From: Salicibibacter cibarius
Lineage (GTDB): Bacteria; Bacillota; Bacilli; Bacillales; Marinococcaceae
Length of the DNA stretch: 64,000 nucleotides
Assembly: GCF_016495725.1 (NCBI RefSeq)
Contig: NZ_CP054705.1
Location: forward strand, 310,001 to 374,000
Direction of reading: 5' to 3'
Position 1 is the stretch's first letter. Each line of letters opens with the position of its first letter. The translations under genes and the position numbers were made by a program. Below the pieces are notes generated by a model. The model had not been told where the DNA came from, did no database searches, and worked only from the letters and a program-made list of their open reading frames with translations. Shown piece by piece: positions 17,088 through 26,218 of the stretch.

Positions 17088-17852
17088 ATGAAAGTAGGGC
17101 TCATTGGATACGGGAACATTGGAAAGTATCTTATACAAAAGCTAAATGATGATCAATTGTTACCGGGTACTAGAATCACGTCTACGTTTTCTCGAAGTCG
17201 TAGGGAAATCAACGGAGTAGAAGTTTATAATGACTTTCAGGCTTTTCTTGATTCAGATATCGAAATCGTTGTCGAAGCTTCATCAATCAATGCTGTTAAA
17301 AAATATGGATATGATGTGCTTAAAGCTAGAAAAAATCTACTCATAATAAGCGTAGGAGCATTCGCCGATCAGTATTTTTATGATCAAATTCAAGCATTAG
17401 CATGGAAGTATGAGAGGAAAGTTTATCTCCCTTCAGGTGCAATTGGAGGATTGGATATTTTAAAAGCTGCGAAGACTTCAAATCAGTTAGATGCTGTTCA
17501 AATTATTACAAGGAAGCCGGCTTCATCACTTATTGATGAGCCTTTAGAAGAAAAGCAAACAGTGTTTGATGGAACTGCTTCGGAGGCTATTCAGTTATTC
17601 CCCAAAAATATCAATGTTTCGATTATATTATCGTTAGCAGGTATAGGCTCGGAGCAGACGCGAGTGAAGATTATTGCTGATCCCGCAGCTACAGAAAATA
17701 TGCATTGTATAAAAGCATATGGTGGTTTTGGAGAAATGACGGTGGAAGTGAAAAACTCACCAATGCCAGAGAATCCTAAAACCAGTCATTTGGCAGCCTT
17801 AAGTGTACTTTCAACATTAAAGAAGAAAGAAGAAAATATTTTGATTATGTGA
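17088..17852 (+). CDS. Aspartate-dehydrogenase-like oxidoreductase (NadX family)
   Basis: The start at ATG 17088 follows GGAGG; the longer open frame begins within the ALDH gene. The 254 residues fit L-aspartate dehydrogenase. There is an N-terminal Rossmann motif MKVGLIGYGNIGKYL, then EVYNDFQAFLD, EIVVEASS, and the family's SGAIGGLDILKAA (about 115-127), PASS and KNINVSIILSLA. NadX normally makes iminoaspartate for NAD synthesis, but no nadA/nadB/nadC is nearby. Its position between an aldehyde dehydrogenase and the oxygenase suggests a role in the catabolic route, possibly reducing or deaminating an imino/amino acid intermediate. That role is inferred. Confidence 0.8.
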   Translation: MKVGLIGYGNIGKYLIQKLNDDQLLPGTRITSTFSRSRREINGVEVYNDFQAFLDSDIEIVVEASSINAVKKYGYDVLKARKNLLIISVGAFADQYFYDQIQALAWKYERKVYLPSGAIGGLDILKAAKTSNQLDAVQIITRKPASSLIDEPLEEKQTVFDGTASEAIQLFPKNINVSIILSLAGIGSEQTRVKIIADPAATENMHCIKAYGGFGEMTVEVKNSPMPENPKTSHLAALSVLSTLKKKEENILIM

Positions 17853-17865
17853 GAGGTGAAAGTTA

Positions 17866-19185
17866 ATGAACAACACAGACGTGAAGACGGAAGAGCGACT
17901 TAATGACATGACACACGAAGAGGTTATACAACACCTTGAAAAAACAGTTCGTCCCGAGGAAGGTGTTATTCCTTCCTATGTGATGGGGGATCCAAAAATT
18001 CATGATATTGAACATAAAAAATTATTCACAAAAACTTGGCTTTTTCTTGCCCACGAGTCTGAAATTCCGGAAAATGGAGATTTTGTAACACGTGACTTAG
18101 CTAGTTATTCAATTATTTTAACAAAAGGAAATAAAGATGGAATTATCCGTGGTTTTTACAACATGTGCACGCACCGCGGGATGAAGTTATGTCGGGCGGA
18201 TAAAGGGAATAAAGGACAATTCACATGCCCTTATCATGGGTTTACCTTTCAGAATAATGGTGATTTAGTTGGTGTTCCACTTCAAAAAGACATTTATGAT
18301 GGCAAGCTGGATTTTGCTGGAATGGGATTACATTCTGTTCGAATTGATTCTTATCGAGGGATGATTTTTGGGACGTGGAATGAAGATCCTGAACCTCTTA
18401 CAGAATTTCTTGGGGATTTTAAGTGGTATCTAGATCTTGCTCTTGGTCGCACTGAAATGGAAGTCGTTGGACCACCTCAGAAATATGTAATCAACGCACA
18501 TTGGAAAATAGGAGCGGATAACTTCATCAGTGATTCATATCATACGATGGTCACTCACGGATCAATTGCTCGTCTGGGAATGGTTCCTAGTTCGAAATAT
18601 TCAAAGAAAGGTTATCAAGTCCATACGAGAAATGGTCATGGCTTCAATTTGGGGGTTCCCAATCCGGATTTTGCCTTTCCAGAAGAACTTATTCCAGAAT
18701 ATAAAAGAAATTTGAATGAAGAACAATTTGATCTGCTTTCCAATATCAAAAATATGATTGGTACGATCTTCCCTAATTTGTCCATCCTTGTTTCTCATAC
18801 AGAAATAAAAGGGAAGCTAATCTCAAATACGTCCGTTCGATTATGGAGACCGATTTCTGTCGATAAGATGGAAGTCATAACATGGTTTTTTGTGGAAAAG
18901 AATGCAAGTGATGATTGGAAAGAACGCTCACGAGAATCATTCATTCTAACTTTCAGTCCTTCTGGTATTTTCGAACAAGACGACACAGAAGTATTCACAG
19001 ATATTACGGAAATGGCGTCAGGGTATATTCCATATGCGAAAAACTTTAATTACAACTACACAATGGGAATGCACCGCGAACCAGTTCAGGACTTCCCAGG
19101 ACCAGGGGTCGTCTATGACGATAAATTTACTGAAGCAAACGCGCGTGCTTTTTACAGACATTGGTTGGATTTCATTCGTAAATAG
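17866..19185 (+). CDS. Rieske non-heme iron oxygenase, alpha (catalytic) subunit
   Basis: The protein has 439 residues. The Rieske [2Fe-2S] cluster ligands are Cys101, His103, Cys121 and Cys-Pro-Tyr-His with His124. The mononuclear iron motif in the catalytic domain is DNFISDSYHTMVTH with His226 and His231. Such enzymes dihydroxylate aromatic rings with O2, using electrons from a ferredoxin. The beta subunit, hydrolase, reductase and ferredoxin follow, giving a complete three-component oxygenase. The SD GAGAGGTG precedes the ATG. A decayed paralogue lies at 4543-6602. The substrate is not decidable here; benzoate/biphenyl/polycyclic-type oxygenases have the same layout. Confidence 0.95.
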   Translation: MNNTDVKTEERLNDMTHEEVIQHLEKTVRPEEGVIPSYVMGDPKIHDIEHKKLFTKTWLFLAHESEIPENGDFVTRDLASYSIILTKGNKDGIIRGFYNMCTHRGMKLCRADKGNKGQFTCPYHGFTFQNNGDLVGVPLQKDIYDGKLDFAGMGLHSVRIDSYRGMIFGTWNEDPEPLTEFLGDFKWYLDLALGRTEMEVVGPPQKYVINAHWKIGADNFISDSYHTMVTHGSIARLGMVPSSKYSKKGYQVHTRNGHGFNLGVPNPDFAFPEELIPEYKRNLNEEQFDLLSNIKNMIGTIFPNLSILVSHTEIKGKLISNTSVRLWRPISVDKMEVITWFFVEKNASDDWKERSRESFILTFSPSGIFEQDDTEVFTDITEMASGYIPYAKNFNYNYTMGMHREPVQDFPGPGVVYDDKFTEANARAFYRHWLDFIRK

Positions 19186-19202
19186 CAGAAAGGTTGGGGA
19201 GA

Positions 19203-19709
19203 ATGAACACGCAAAAGTTAGTAGCACAATATACATTTGAACAATGGCTGTTTCAGGAAGCGCGGTTACTTGATGAAATTGACTTTGATAGCTGGTTCGA
19301 TCTAATGCATTCGGATCTCCAATACGAAATGCCTGTACGTGTAAACAAAGAAGGAATGGAGAAGCCAGATTATGCTCCGGATATGTCCGCTTTTCTTGAT
19401 GATATCGAGACGTTGAGAATGCGGGTGGATCGTTTGAAGTCTGGTTTTGCTTGGGCGGAGATGCCTCCTTCAAGAACGCGAAGATTTGTAAGTAATGTCA
19501 CAGTGAATGAATGCGATGAGGAATGGGCCTCAGTGACGAGCTATTTGTTAATTTATCGAAGTCGTGCGAAAGATATTTCTTACGATCTCATATCAGGAGA
19601 GCGGAGAGATGAATTCAAAATTGAAGATGGAGAATGGAAACTTTTAAAAAGGTTCTTTCTCGTTGATCAGACATCGTTAGCGACACGTAATCTAGCCATA
19701 TTTGTATAG
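19203..19709 (+). CDS. Rieske oxygenase, beta subunit
   Basis: This is a structural small subunit of 168 residues with the cystatin-like (SnoaL/NTF2-type) fold. Features are QWLFQEARLLDEIDFDSWFDLMHSDLQYEMPVR at the N-terminus, the RTRRFVSNV strand and DYISGERRDEF/WKLLKRFFLVDQT-like C-terminal strands. The ATG at 19203 with GGGGAGA upstream is preferred to the TTG nine bases earlier. It is required with the alpha subunit for the usual alpha3-beta3 hexamer. It follows the alpha gene by 17 bases. Confidence 0.92.
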   Translation: MNTQKLVAQYTFEQWLFQEARLLDEIDFDSWFDLMHSDLQYEMPVRVNKEGMEKPDYAPDMSAFLDDIETLRMRVDRLKSGFAWAEMPPSRTRRFVSNVTVNECDEEWASVTSYLLIYRSRAKDISYDLISGERRDEFKIEDGEWKLLKRFFLVDQTSLATRNLAIFV

Positions 19710-19768
19710 TATATCAAGTATGAAGTGAGTTATAAGCTTTTCTAAAAGAAAGGGGGGATCGAATCGTT

Positions 19769-20623
19769 ATGCCCCATATTGACCTAGGGGATTACACGAT
19801 TCACTACCGGATAGAGGGGAACGGTCCTACACTTGTACTTCTTCATGGAATGGGGAATAATTCGAAATCGTGGAAATCTCAACTAGATATGTTGAAGCAC
19901 TCATTTACTGTTATCGCTTGGGATGCTCCGGGATATGGTCTAAGTTCGGACCCTAAAGAAGAATTTCAAACATTTACGGATTTTGCTGTAGTATTAAAAA
20001 AATTTCTTGATGCGATGAGTCTAACTCGCGTGTACGTACTAGGACATTCAATGGGAGCGGCTATCGCTTTAGAGCTTTACAATATATCTCCTAATGCGAT
20101 AAAAGGGCTTATTCTTGCAGATGCAACGAGAGGTGCTGCAGATATTACCTCGTTTGAGAATAAGCAAAAGATGAACAATAGGCTGTATGCGATTAACACA
20201 CTGCCCCCCAATGAACTGGCAAAGCAGAGAGCTAAACATCTCTTAGCACCGAATCCTTCAGAAAAAGTGCTGTTAAACGTTGAGAACATTATGTCTGAAG
20301 TTCGACCACCAGGTTATCGTTCTGTCATATATTCATTAGCAAACCTTGATCAAACAAAACTATATTTGTATGTGAACATACCAACTCTAATTATCTGTGG
20401 AGAGAAGGATAAAGTGACACCAGTACAAGTATCGAAGCTTATTAATGATAGCATTACAGAATCTGATCTTGTGATTATCCCGGAAACAGGGCATCTATGT
20501 TATCAGGAAGATCCAGATTCGTTTAATTACCATGTTATGCTTTTTTTGCAAAAAACAGAGCACTCTAACGAGATTCTTAAAAAAGATTATGCTGTAAATA
20601 TAGGCGAAAAGGATTTTAATTGA
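19769..20623 (+). CDS. Alpha/beta hydrolase, probable meta-cleavage product hydrolase
   Basis: This is a 284-residue alpha/beta-hydrolase. The oxyanion region is LLHGMGNNSKSW (about 28-39), the nucleophile elbow GHSMGAA, the Asp in IICGEKDKVTP and the His in ETGHLCYQE, so the catalytic triad is complete. In the context of an extradiol dioxygenase it should hydrolyse the C-C bond of the ring-opened dienoate (BphD/XylF-like), releasing a carboxylate and a hydroxypentadienoate. The SD AAAGGGGGG is very strong. Whether it acts on C-C or ester bonds is not proved by sequence. Confidence 0.85.
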   Translation: MPHIDLGDYTIHYRIEGNGPTLVLLHGMGNNSKSWKSQLDMLKHSFTVIAWDAPGYGLSSDPKEEFQTFTDFAVVLKKFLDAMSLTRVYVLGHSMGAAIALELYNISPNAIKGLILADATRGAADITSFENKQKMNNRLYAINTLPPNELAKQRAKHLLAPNPSEKVLLNVENIMSEVRPPGYRSVIYSLANLDQTKLYLYVNIPTLIICGEKDKVTPVQVSKLINDSITESDLVIIPETGHLCYQEDPDSFNYHVMLFLQKTEHSNEILKKDYAVNIGEKDFN

Positions 20624-20712
20624 GACAAAAGGGAAACTGATAATTGCGTCAATAACAGATGATGTAGTTTTGAAGGATCAATCGGGATAGAGTTTTGAAG
20701 GGAGAAAAAAGA

Positions 20713-21699
20713 ATGTCAGAGCAAGATGTTTATGATGTGACGATTATTGGCGGAGGTCCTACTGGTCTTTTTACTGCTTTTTATAGTGGAATGCGTGGTT
20801 TGAAAGTCAAAATTATCGAAAGCATGCCACAGTTGGGTGGTCAACTTTCTGCACTTTACCCCGAAAAATATATTTATGACGTAGCCGGCTTTCCGAAAGT
20901 TCGTGCGCAGGATCTCGTCGACAACCTAGTCAGGCAAATGCAGATGTTTGAACAAACTGTTGTGCTTGATCAATCTGTGGAAACGGTTCATAAGTTGAAC
21001 GATGAAACGTTTCGACTCGAGACCAATCAGGAGGTTCATTATTCACGGACGATAATCATTGCCGCCGGTGTCGGGGCTTTCCAACCGCGAAAGCTAAAAG
21101 TTGAGGAAGCGGTACAATATGAAGGCAGAAACCTTCATTATTTCATTGACAATATAAATGCTTTCAAGAATAAAGACGTCCTTATTTGTGGGGGTGGAGA
21201 CTCTGCGGTTGATTGGACACTCATGCTCGCCAACGAAGCAAACGTTACACTTACGCATCGCCGCGATAAATTCCGAGCTCACGAACACAGCGTTGCCGAA
21301 TTGCAATCCGCTCCTGTCCAAACGCACACCCCGTTTGAAGTAAGCGAACTTCGGGGGAACGGGAAGAAAATTGAGCAGGTAGTCCTTCAAGAAGTGAAGG
21401 GAACTGACCAAAAAGTAGTTAACGTTGATAACGTGATCGTCAACTACGGTTTCATTTCATCACTTGGCCCCATTAAAACGTGGGGGCTCGATACGACAAA
21501 GAATTCTGTAATCGTTAATTCTCGCATGGAAACGAACATTCCAGGGATTTACGCTGCAGGGGATATTACCTCTTTCGATGGAAAAGTGAAATTGATTGCC
21601 ACCGGATTTGGCGATGCACCAACAGCTGTAAGCAATGCCAAATCCTATATGGATCCTAATGCACGCCTGCAACCTGGACACAGCACGCATATGTTCTAG
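20713..21699 (+). CDS. Ferredoxin--NAD(P) reductase, thioredoxin-reductase-like (YumC type)
   Basis: This is a flavoprotein of 328 residues from the ATG at 20713, chosen over an upstream TTG because GGGAGAAAAAAG precedes it. The FAD motif [16 protein letters not shown] (about 10-25), the NAD(P) motif [11 protein letters not shown] (about 157-167) and the second FAD motif [16 protein letters not shown] (about 278-293) are visible. There is no redox CxxC, which separates it from thioredoxin reductase and fits the Bacillus-type ferredoxin reductase. It should pass electrons to the ferredoxin encoded next and so to the Rieske oxygenase. A dedicated copy in a catabolic island is consistent with this. 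Confidence 0.92.
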   Translation: MSEQDVYDVTIIGGGPTGLFTAFYSGMRGLKVKIIESMPQLGGQLSALYPEKYIYDVAGFPKVRAQDLVDNLVRQMQMFEQTVVLDQSVETVHKLNDETFRLETNQEVHYSRTIIIAAGVGAFQPRKLKVEEAVQYEGRNLHYFIDNINAFKNKDVLICGGGDSAVDWTLMLANEANVTLTHRRDKFRAHEHSVAELQSAPVQTHTPFEVSELRGNGKKIEQVVLQEVKGTDQKVVNVDNVIVNYGFISSLGPIKTWGLDTTKNSVIVNSRMETNIPGIYAAGDITSFDGKVKLIATGFGDAPTAVSNAKSYMDPNARLQPGHSTHMF

Positions 21700-21835
21700 A
21701 ACGAATGTTACTTCTAAAGATTTTATTTAAACTTCTGAAGAGGTAAAGGGATTGTTAACGTCACAATTTCTTCTCATCCTCAGTGTGGTGCAAAGCGCCA
21801 TGTTTGTTTATAATGAAAGGAGACAAAAAGAAAAA

Positions 21836-22066
21836 ATGCCATTTGTTATCACATCACCTTGTGAAAGTGAAAAAAATGCGTCATGTACAGAAGTGTGTCC
21901 AGTGGATTGTATAGAAGAAGGAAAAGATATGTTTTTTATAGACCCAGAAGTGTGCATCGAATGCGGTGCATGTGAGCCTGTATGCCCTGTAGAAGCTATT
22001 TATGATGAGGAAGAGGTTCCGGAAAATGAACAGGCATATATTGAATTGAATCGATCCTTTTTTTAG
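21836..22066 (+). CDS. 7Fe-type ferredoxin ([3Fe-4S][4Fe-4S])
   Basis: The ATG at 21836 gives 76 residues starting MPFVIT, the standard family start; the open frame continues further upstream without an obvious role. The N-terminal Cys pattern SPC-x7-CTEVCPVDC matches the [3Fe-4S] site, and CIECGACEPVCP gives the [4Fe-4S] site. AAAGGAG lies 13 bases upstream, somewhat far. It is the likely electron carrier between the reductase and the oxygenase. Most Gram-negative ring oxygenases use Rieske ferredoxins, so a 3Fe-4S/4Fe-4S ferredoxin places this system with Gram-positive style chains such as phenanthrene dioxygenase. Confidence 0.92.
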   Translation: MPFVITSPCESEKNASCTEVCPVDCIEEGKDMFFIDPEVCIECGACEPVCPVEAIYDEEEVPENEQAYIELNRSFF

Positions 22067-22074
22067 ATTAGAAG

Positions 22075-22111
22075 AACGCTCTCTGTGCAAGACTTAGACA
22101 CAGGGAGCGTT
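22075..22111 (+). terminator. Hairpin at the end of the catabolic operon
   Basis: AACGCTCTCTGTG (22075-22087) pairs with CACAGGGAGCGTT (22099-22111) over 13 positions with one G-U pair. Only a weak T-stretch follows (TTAAAATTT). It lies nine bases after the ferredoxin stop. Confidence 0.65.
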
Positions 22112-22228
22112 AATACTGTTAAAATTTATGATATATGAAAGCATGCTCGCTGCGTAAAAATGATTTATGTTAGAGTATGAATCATTTGTGACTTATAATG
22201 TTCAGGAATCAATCAGGAGGTAACGTTC

Positions 22229-22966
22229 ATGTCGGAAAAGAAATATAGCGCGAATTCCTTAGCAAGAGGGCTAGAAATCATAACTCTTTTTAATGAAGAG
22301 ACCCCTACTTTGTCACTTGCAGAAATAGCGAAAAAGCTAGGTGTGAGTCGCAATGTTCCTTATCGATTGCTTTATGTTTTGCAAAGCATTGGCTATGTAG
22401 AACAGGATGAGAGTACAAAACGGTATAACCTTACCCCAAAAGTACTTGAATTAGGATTTTCTTATATGAATAGCATGGAGTTTCCGAAGATTGCTCAGCC
22501 ATATTTAGAAGGGTTGAGAGATGAACTTGGGGCAACATGTCATTTATCAATTTTAGATGGTCAGGATGTTGTTTATGTAGGAACAGCTGTAGTCCGGGGG
22601 GTGTCCACTATTAATGTGGATATTGGAATGAGACTGCCAGCGCGCTCAACAGCAAATGGTCGCTTGCTAATGGCTTTTACAGACCCTTACTCAGAGTACA
22701 CAAAGGGATTGGAAAAAGAAATTGAGACAATTCGAGAGCAGGGGTATGCGATTACTGAAGGAGACTTTCACCCTTCCATCTCATCAGTTGCTGTCCCCAT
22801 ATTTTATCGAACAGGACAGATTATGGCGGCCATTAATGTTGTAGTTACTGATACAGATTTTCCTGTTGGTTTTATAAATGATGTTGCACTCCCTAAAGCT
22901 CTTGAAGTCGTAAAGACATTGTCTAATTACACTGGATATCAAGAGCAAATTTCAATTAATAAGTAA
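22229..22966 (+). CDS. IclR-family transcriptional regulator
   Basis: This is a 245-residue regulator. The winged helix-turn-helix lies at about residues 24-56 (LAEIAKKLGVSRNVPYRLLYVLQSIGYV). The IclR effector domain follows, with ATCHLSILDGQDVVYVG, the conserved LPARSTANGRLLMAF and a C-terminal VAVPIFYRTGQIMAAINV. These regulators bind aromatic acids or related metabolites and control adjacent catabolic operons. It is transcribed in the same direction with its own TATAAT-like -10 (near 22194) and AGGAGG site. It is the best candidate to bind the twin palindromes at 6806 and 12089. Confidence 0.92.
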   Translation: MSEKKYSANSLARGLEIITLFNEETPTLSLAEIAKKLGVSRNVPYRLLYVLQSIGYVEQDESTKRYNLTPKVLELGFSYMNSMEFPKIAQPYLEGLRDELGATCHLSILDGQDVVYVGTAVVRGVSTINVDIGMRLPARSTANGRLLMAFTDPYSEYTKGLEKEIETIREQGYAITEGDFHPSISSVAVPIFYRTGQIMAAINVVVTDTDFPVGFINDVALPKALEVVKTLSNYTGYQEQISINK

Positions 22967-23597
22967 ACTGGGGCAAAGAGCGGTAAAGAGCAGTTATTTA
23001 TAAAGTACAGCATGCCCAGAATATAGAATGGTTGAGTCGACGAATTGATTGTCTCCAACCATCTCTTATCCGGGTTTAATTAAAATGTCTATGAATGCTA
23101 TTTTGCCCGCCGCTGAAGTCCCGTTTGAACATCTCATTACGATACTCATGAATAAAAGGTATGTCGTATGCATTTGTTGATGCGGGTGCGAGAAAAGGGA
23201 AAAGTAAGTTTAGACATACTCTACTCTTTTTTAAAAATCCTAGAGAGAAATTCGGCCGATTCTACCCATCATACTTGGTTTGTTTGTTATTTCTAAAGCT
23301 ACTTAGGTTTTTGAGCAGCAATCTAACCATTTTTAACATTCAAACGTTACGTTTTCGATAATTGCACCACTCGTCACTTCGCTATTGGTTTGCACCGATG
23401 ATGTAATGGTCATTTTTTGTGATTAAAGGCCTCATTATCTTTTTCCCGCCACCATTTTGCTCATCCCGAAGATATTCTCATTTAAAACCGCCTGATGTAC
23501 AGGCAGTATCTGTTATGTTAAAAAGATAGTCCCGGTTACATGCTTTTCACCCTCTCTTTTGATATCCTAATAAAAGCTTGATAAAAGGAGCGGACGA
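22967..23597. other. Intergenic stretch without a supported gene
   Basis: About 630 bases separate the IclR gene from the next gene. Short open frames occur on both strands but none has a ribosome site or recognisable product. The stretch 23420-23500 reads like a fragment of a membrane protein in one frame (GLIIFFPPPFC) but is interrupted by stops, so at most it is decayed coding DNA at the edge of the island. An AAAGGAG site at 23584-23590 belongs to the next gene. Confidence 0.5.
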
Positions 23598-24611
23598 ATG
23601 TTTTTTGGGTATCGGACACTTAAGACTGCTGTAGGGGCGGGTATTTCCTTATTGATCGCCCAATGGTTACAGCTTGATTTTTTTGCATCGGCAGCGATCA
23701 TTACTGTTCTTTGTATCACCGTTACAAAAAAAGGCTCAATCAGCAAAGCTTGGGAACTGTTTATTGCATCATGTGTGGGTTTGATCTATTCTGCAGTCAT
23801 TTTCGAAACGATCGGATACCATCCTTTATCGATCGCGATCTTACTGTTGGTGTTTATCCCCACCCTGCAAAAAATCAAAGCGCTAAAAGGGGTTATTACT
23901 AGCATCGTAATTATCTCCCACGTGTACTCGGTAGGGGAAATTACTGCCGGAACCCTTTTTAATGAATTTCTACTTATTCTCATTGGCGTTACCGTTGGGC
24001 TGATTATGAACATTTATATGCCGAGCATTGATGAGGATCTCTATCAGGATCAACTGAATCTTGAAGAACAATTTTCAAGGATTTGGAAAGAATATGCCCG
24101 TTATTTGCGAGACCATCGTGTCGATTGGGATGGGCGTGAGATCACACGGGCAAGTAAACTCATCGAAGACGGAAAATCAAAAGCATTAAGAAGTATGGAT
24201 AACCACTTTTTGCGGCACGACAACTATTTTTACCATTACTTTGAAATGAGAGGGAGTCAGTTCGCCATTATTGAACGGATTTTACCGTTTGTATCTTCTT
24301 TAGATAAAGTTGATGAAGGAAAAATTATGGCTAATTTTATGGATGGGCTTAGCAGTGCCGTCCAGCCCGGGAATACTGCGAGTTACTATTTGGAAGAGCT
24401 AAGTGAAATCAGGGGGGCGTTTAAACAGCACCCACTCCCGGAAACCAGGGTCGAATTCGAAACGCGGGCATCATTATTTTACATTCTTCATGAACTGGAG
24501 CAATACTTGCTGATCAAAGATATGTTCAAACCGGACCGTCAACGTACGCTGGATTTAAAAAGGAAAAAGCGAGCACGGACGCTACGAAAAAGAGAGAAAA
24601 GGAATCAATAA
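23598..24611 (+). CDS. Aromatic acid exporter (ArAE) family membrane protein
   Basis: The 337 residues contain a hydrophobic N-terminal half with about four or five membrane segments (GAGISLLIAQWLQLDFFASAAIITVLCITV at 15-44, then further helices to about 145) and a cytoplasmic C-terminal half rich in charged residues, ending in RKKRARTLRKREKRN. This is the Bacillus YqjA-like layout (ArAE_1 plus C-terminal domain). Relatives of the wider FusC/AaeB superfamily relieve aromatic-acid stress. Being adjacent to an aromatic catabolic island is suggestive, but the gene has its own start and terminator and base composition like the chromosome. Confidence 0.82.
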   Translation: MFFGYRTLKTAVGAGISLLIAQWLQLDFFASAAIITVLCITVTKKGSISKAWELFIASCVGLIYSAVIFETIGYHPLSIAILLLVFIPTLQKIKALKGVITSIVIISHVYSVGEITAGTLFNEFLLILIGVTVGLIMNIYMPSIDEDLYQDQLNLEEQFSRIWKEYARYLRDHRVDWDGREITRASKLIEDGKSKALRSMDNHFLRHDNYFYHYFEMRGSQFAIIERILPFVSSLDKVDEGKIMANFMDGLSSAVQPGNTASYYLEELSEIRGAFKQHPLPETRVEFETRASLFYILHELEQYLLIKDMFKPDRQRTLDLKRKKRARTLRKREKRNQ

Positions 24612-24621
24612 AAGACAAAGG

Positions 24622-24660
24622 AAAACAGCCGGAACTCTATAAATGTTTGGCTGTTTTTTA
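24622..24660 (+). terminator. Rho-independent terminator
   Basis: AAAACAGCC (24622-24630) pairs with GGCTGTTTT (24649-24657), with T residues continuing. It ends the ArAE-family gene. Confidence 0.8.
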
Positions 24661-25130
24661 ATCAGTAGCTTGTTTTTGGGTATGAAATGCTTCAATAATC
24701 ATACTCGCCTTAAACGATTCGCTGGATACATTTCCCGAAAACCTGTCGCATAATTCAAGCGTTTCGTGTATAATACTGTATAGGGAGAAGGGAGCAAGCT
24801 CCCTTCGTAGAGTATGGGTGGCTTGATCAATCATCAAACCACTTTGCAAGCTGTAAGGCGAGTTTGTGCAGGGCTCGCCTTACTTTCCTTCTGTCCCAGA
24901 TTGCTAATAGCAAAAGGAAAAGAAGGAGGCCGCGACATCCATAATCTATCACCCCCTTTCATTCGGGAGTGGCAACCATCCCTATACAGTCAAAAATAAA
25001 AATGGTTGCTACTTTATTCTATCATATTCTTCATTCTAAACTTCTTCCTTTCATAATTATTTCCGCGCAAAACCGCAATAGTTTTAAAGTATTCCACATA
25101 GGGCAGTTTTTTTTGGAACATATTTATCTT
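24661..25130. other. Intergenic stretch, no supported gene
   Basis: A 63-codon minus-strand frame (24658-24849) reads MIDQATHTLRREL and ETLELCDRFSG in a protein-like way, but has no ribosome site and overlaps the preceding terminator, so it is left uncalled; it could be a fragment of a lost gene. A palindrome GAAGGGAGC/GCTCCCTTC at 24787-24806 and a purine-rich GGAAAAGAAGGAGG tract lie here. No RNA family is recognised. Confidence 0.45.
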
Positions 25131-26075
25131 TTAAACGTCCGTAACGATTTTTTCGTAACTTTTTTCAGTTAATTTAACTAAGTTAGTGATTAACGTATTA
25201 TAAGGAGTGGGGATAGCGTTTTTGGTTCCGTAGTCAACGATCGCTCCGTTTATGTAGTCAATCTCGGTTTTTCTTTCTTTGATAATGTCAACTAACATCG
25301 AAGATTTGTTCTCGCCTATGTTCTCTATCCCTAATCGTAAACATTCAGCTACCGGGTCACTATAAATTAATTCAATCCCTTCCGCCTGAGCTACACGGGC
25401 AGCTTCATTCACGAGTTCTTTTATAATTTCTTTTCCTTCAGGCGGAGCGATAGCATTGCCGTTTGATAGTCTTGTTATAGCGGTTAAACCATTGAATGCA
25501 ATGTTGATGATCAATTTACTCCAAATGATTGACGCAATGTCAGTAGTGACTGTGGCAGGTAAACCGCTTCGAGTAAACATATCAGCGATTGATTCGCTTA
25601 CTCTGCTATGCACACCCTCCGAAAAACCAATATAAGTTCTTCCATTAGCCCGATGTCCTACCGTTCCATTCTCAAGGATTCCGCCCCCGCAGCCGGCTCC
25701 ACCGATACCAACATTACTGTATGGAACAGCGTTCTTTACGCTTTCAAGATTCCCTATGCCATTTTGTAGAGACAAAACTGCCGTATCCTCGTCAATGGTA
25801 TGTAAAACTTGATTCAACACCTTATCGGTTGCATGTGCTTTTACCAGCACAATAATAAGATCGTATCGATTGGAAAGATTGTAAGGGTGACTGACGACAG
25901 GGATATTAACCGTGGTCATATTGCCATCATTGTCCAAAATTCGCAAACCGTCTTGATTGATCTTTTTTACATGGTCATTTTCCCTGTTGTAAAGCGTAAC
26001 ATCAACGCCAATTTGCTTTAATCGACCACCGAAAAGAGACCCCATAGCACCGGCGCCAAGTATAAGCGTTTTCAT
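25131..26075 (-). CDS. 2-dehydropantoate 2-reductase family protein (PanE/ApbA)
   Basis: The protein has 314 residues. The N-terminal Rossmann motif is ILGAGAMGSLFGGRL (about 4-18). Next come VVSHPYNLSNRYDLIIVLVKAHAT with the conserved Lys, SLQNGIGN, and the second domain with WSKLIINIAFNGLTAITRL (about 190-208), matching ketopantoate reductases. The canonical reaction is NADPH-dependent reduction of 2-dehydropantoate to pantoate for coenzyme A synthesis. Bacilli commonly carry several paralogues acting on other 2-oxo acids, and no panB/panC is near, so the substrate is open. The SD GAGGGAT precedes the ATG on the minus strand. Confidence 0.87.
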   Translation of the reverse strand: MKTLILGAGAMGSLFGGRLKQIGVDVTLYNRENDHVKKINQDGLRILDNDGNMTTVNIPVVSHPYNLSNRYDLIIVLVKAHATDKVLNQVLHTIDEDTAVLSLQNGIGNLESVKNAVPYSNVGIGGAGCGGGILENGTVGHRANGRTYIGFSEGVHSRVSESIADMFTRSGLPATVTTDIASIIWSKLIINIAFNGLTAITRLSNGNAIAPPEGKEIIKELVNEAARVAQAEGIELIYSDPVAECLRLGIENIGENKSSMLVDIIKERKTEIDYINGAIVDYGTKNAIPTPYNTLITNLVKLTEKSYEKIVTDV

Positions 26076-26218
26076 AATTGATATCCCTCCTCAAAGGGGA
26101 TTATAACATAATCCAATTTTTGAAAAGGCAGTGGCAAACGTTCACTAACGTATGATAGGATATGAAAGATTGACATGTAGTACACAAACTGACGTAAATC
26201 GGTAAGGAGATCGAAAAA

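Noticed and set aside
23161-23361. 66-codon plus-strand frame downstream of the IclR gene
   Set aside because: No ribosome site, low-complexity hydrophobic composition, no family; treated as non-coding.
24658-24849. Minus-strand 63-codon frame
   Set aside because: Protein-like composition, but no ribosome site, overlap with a terminator, and no recognisable family.
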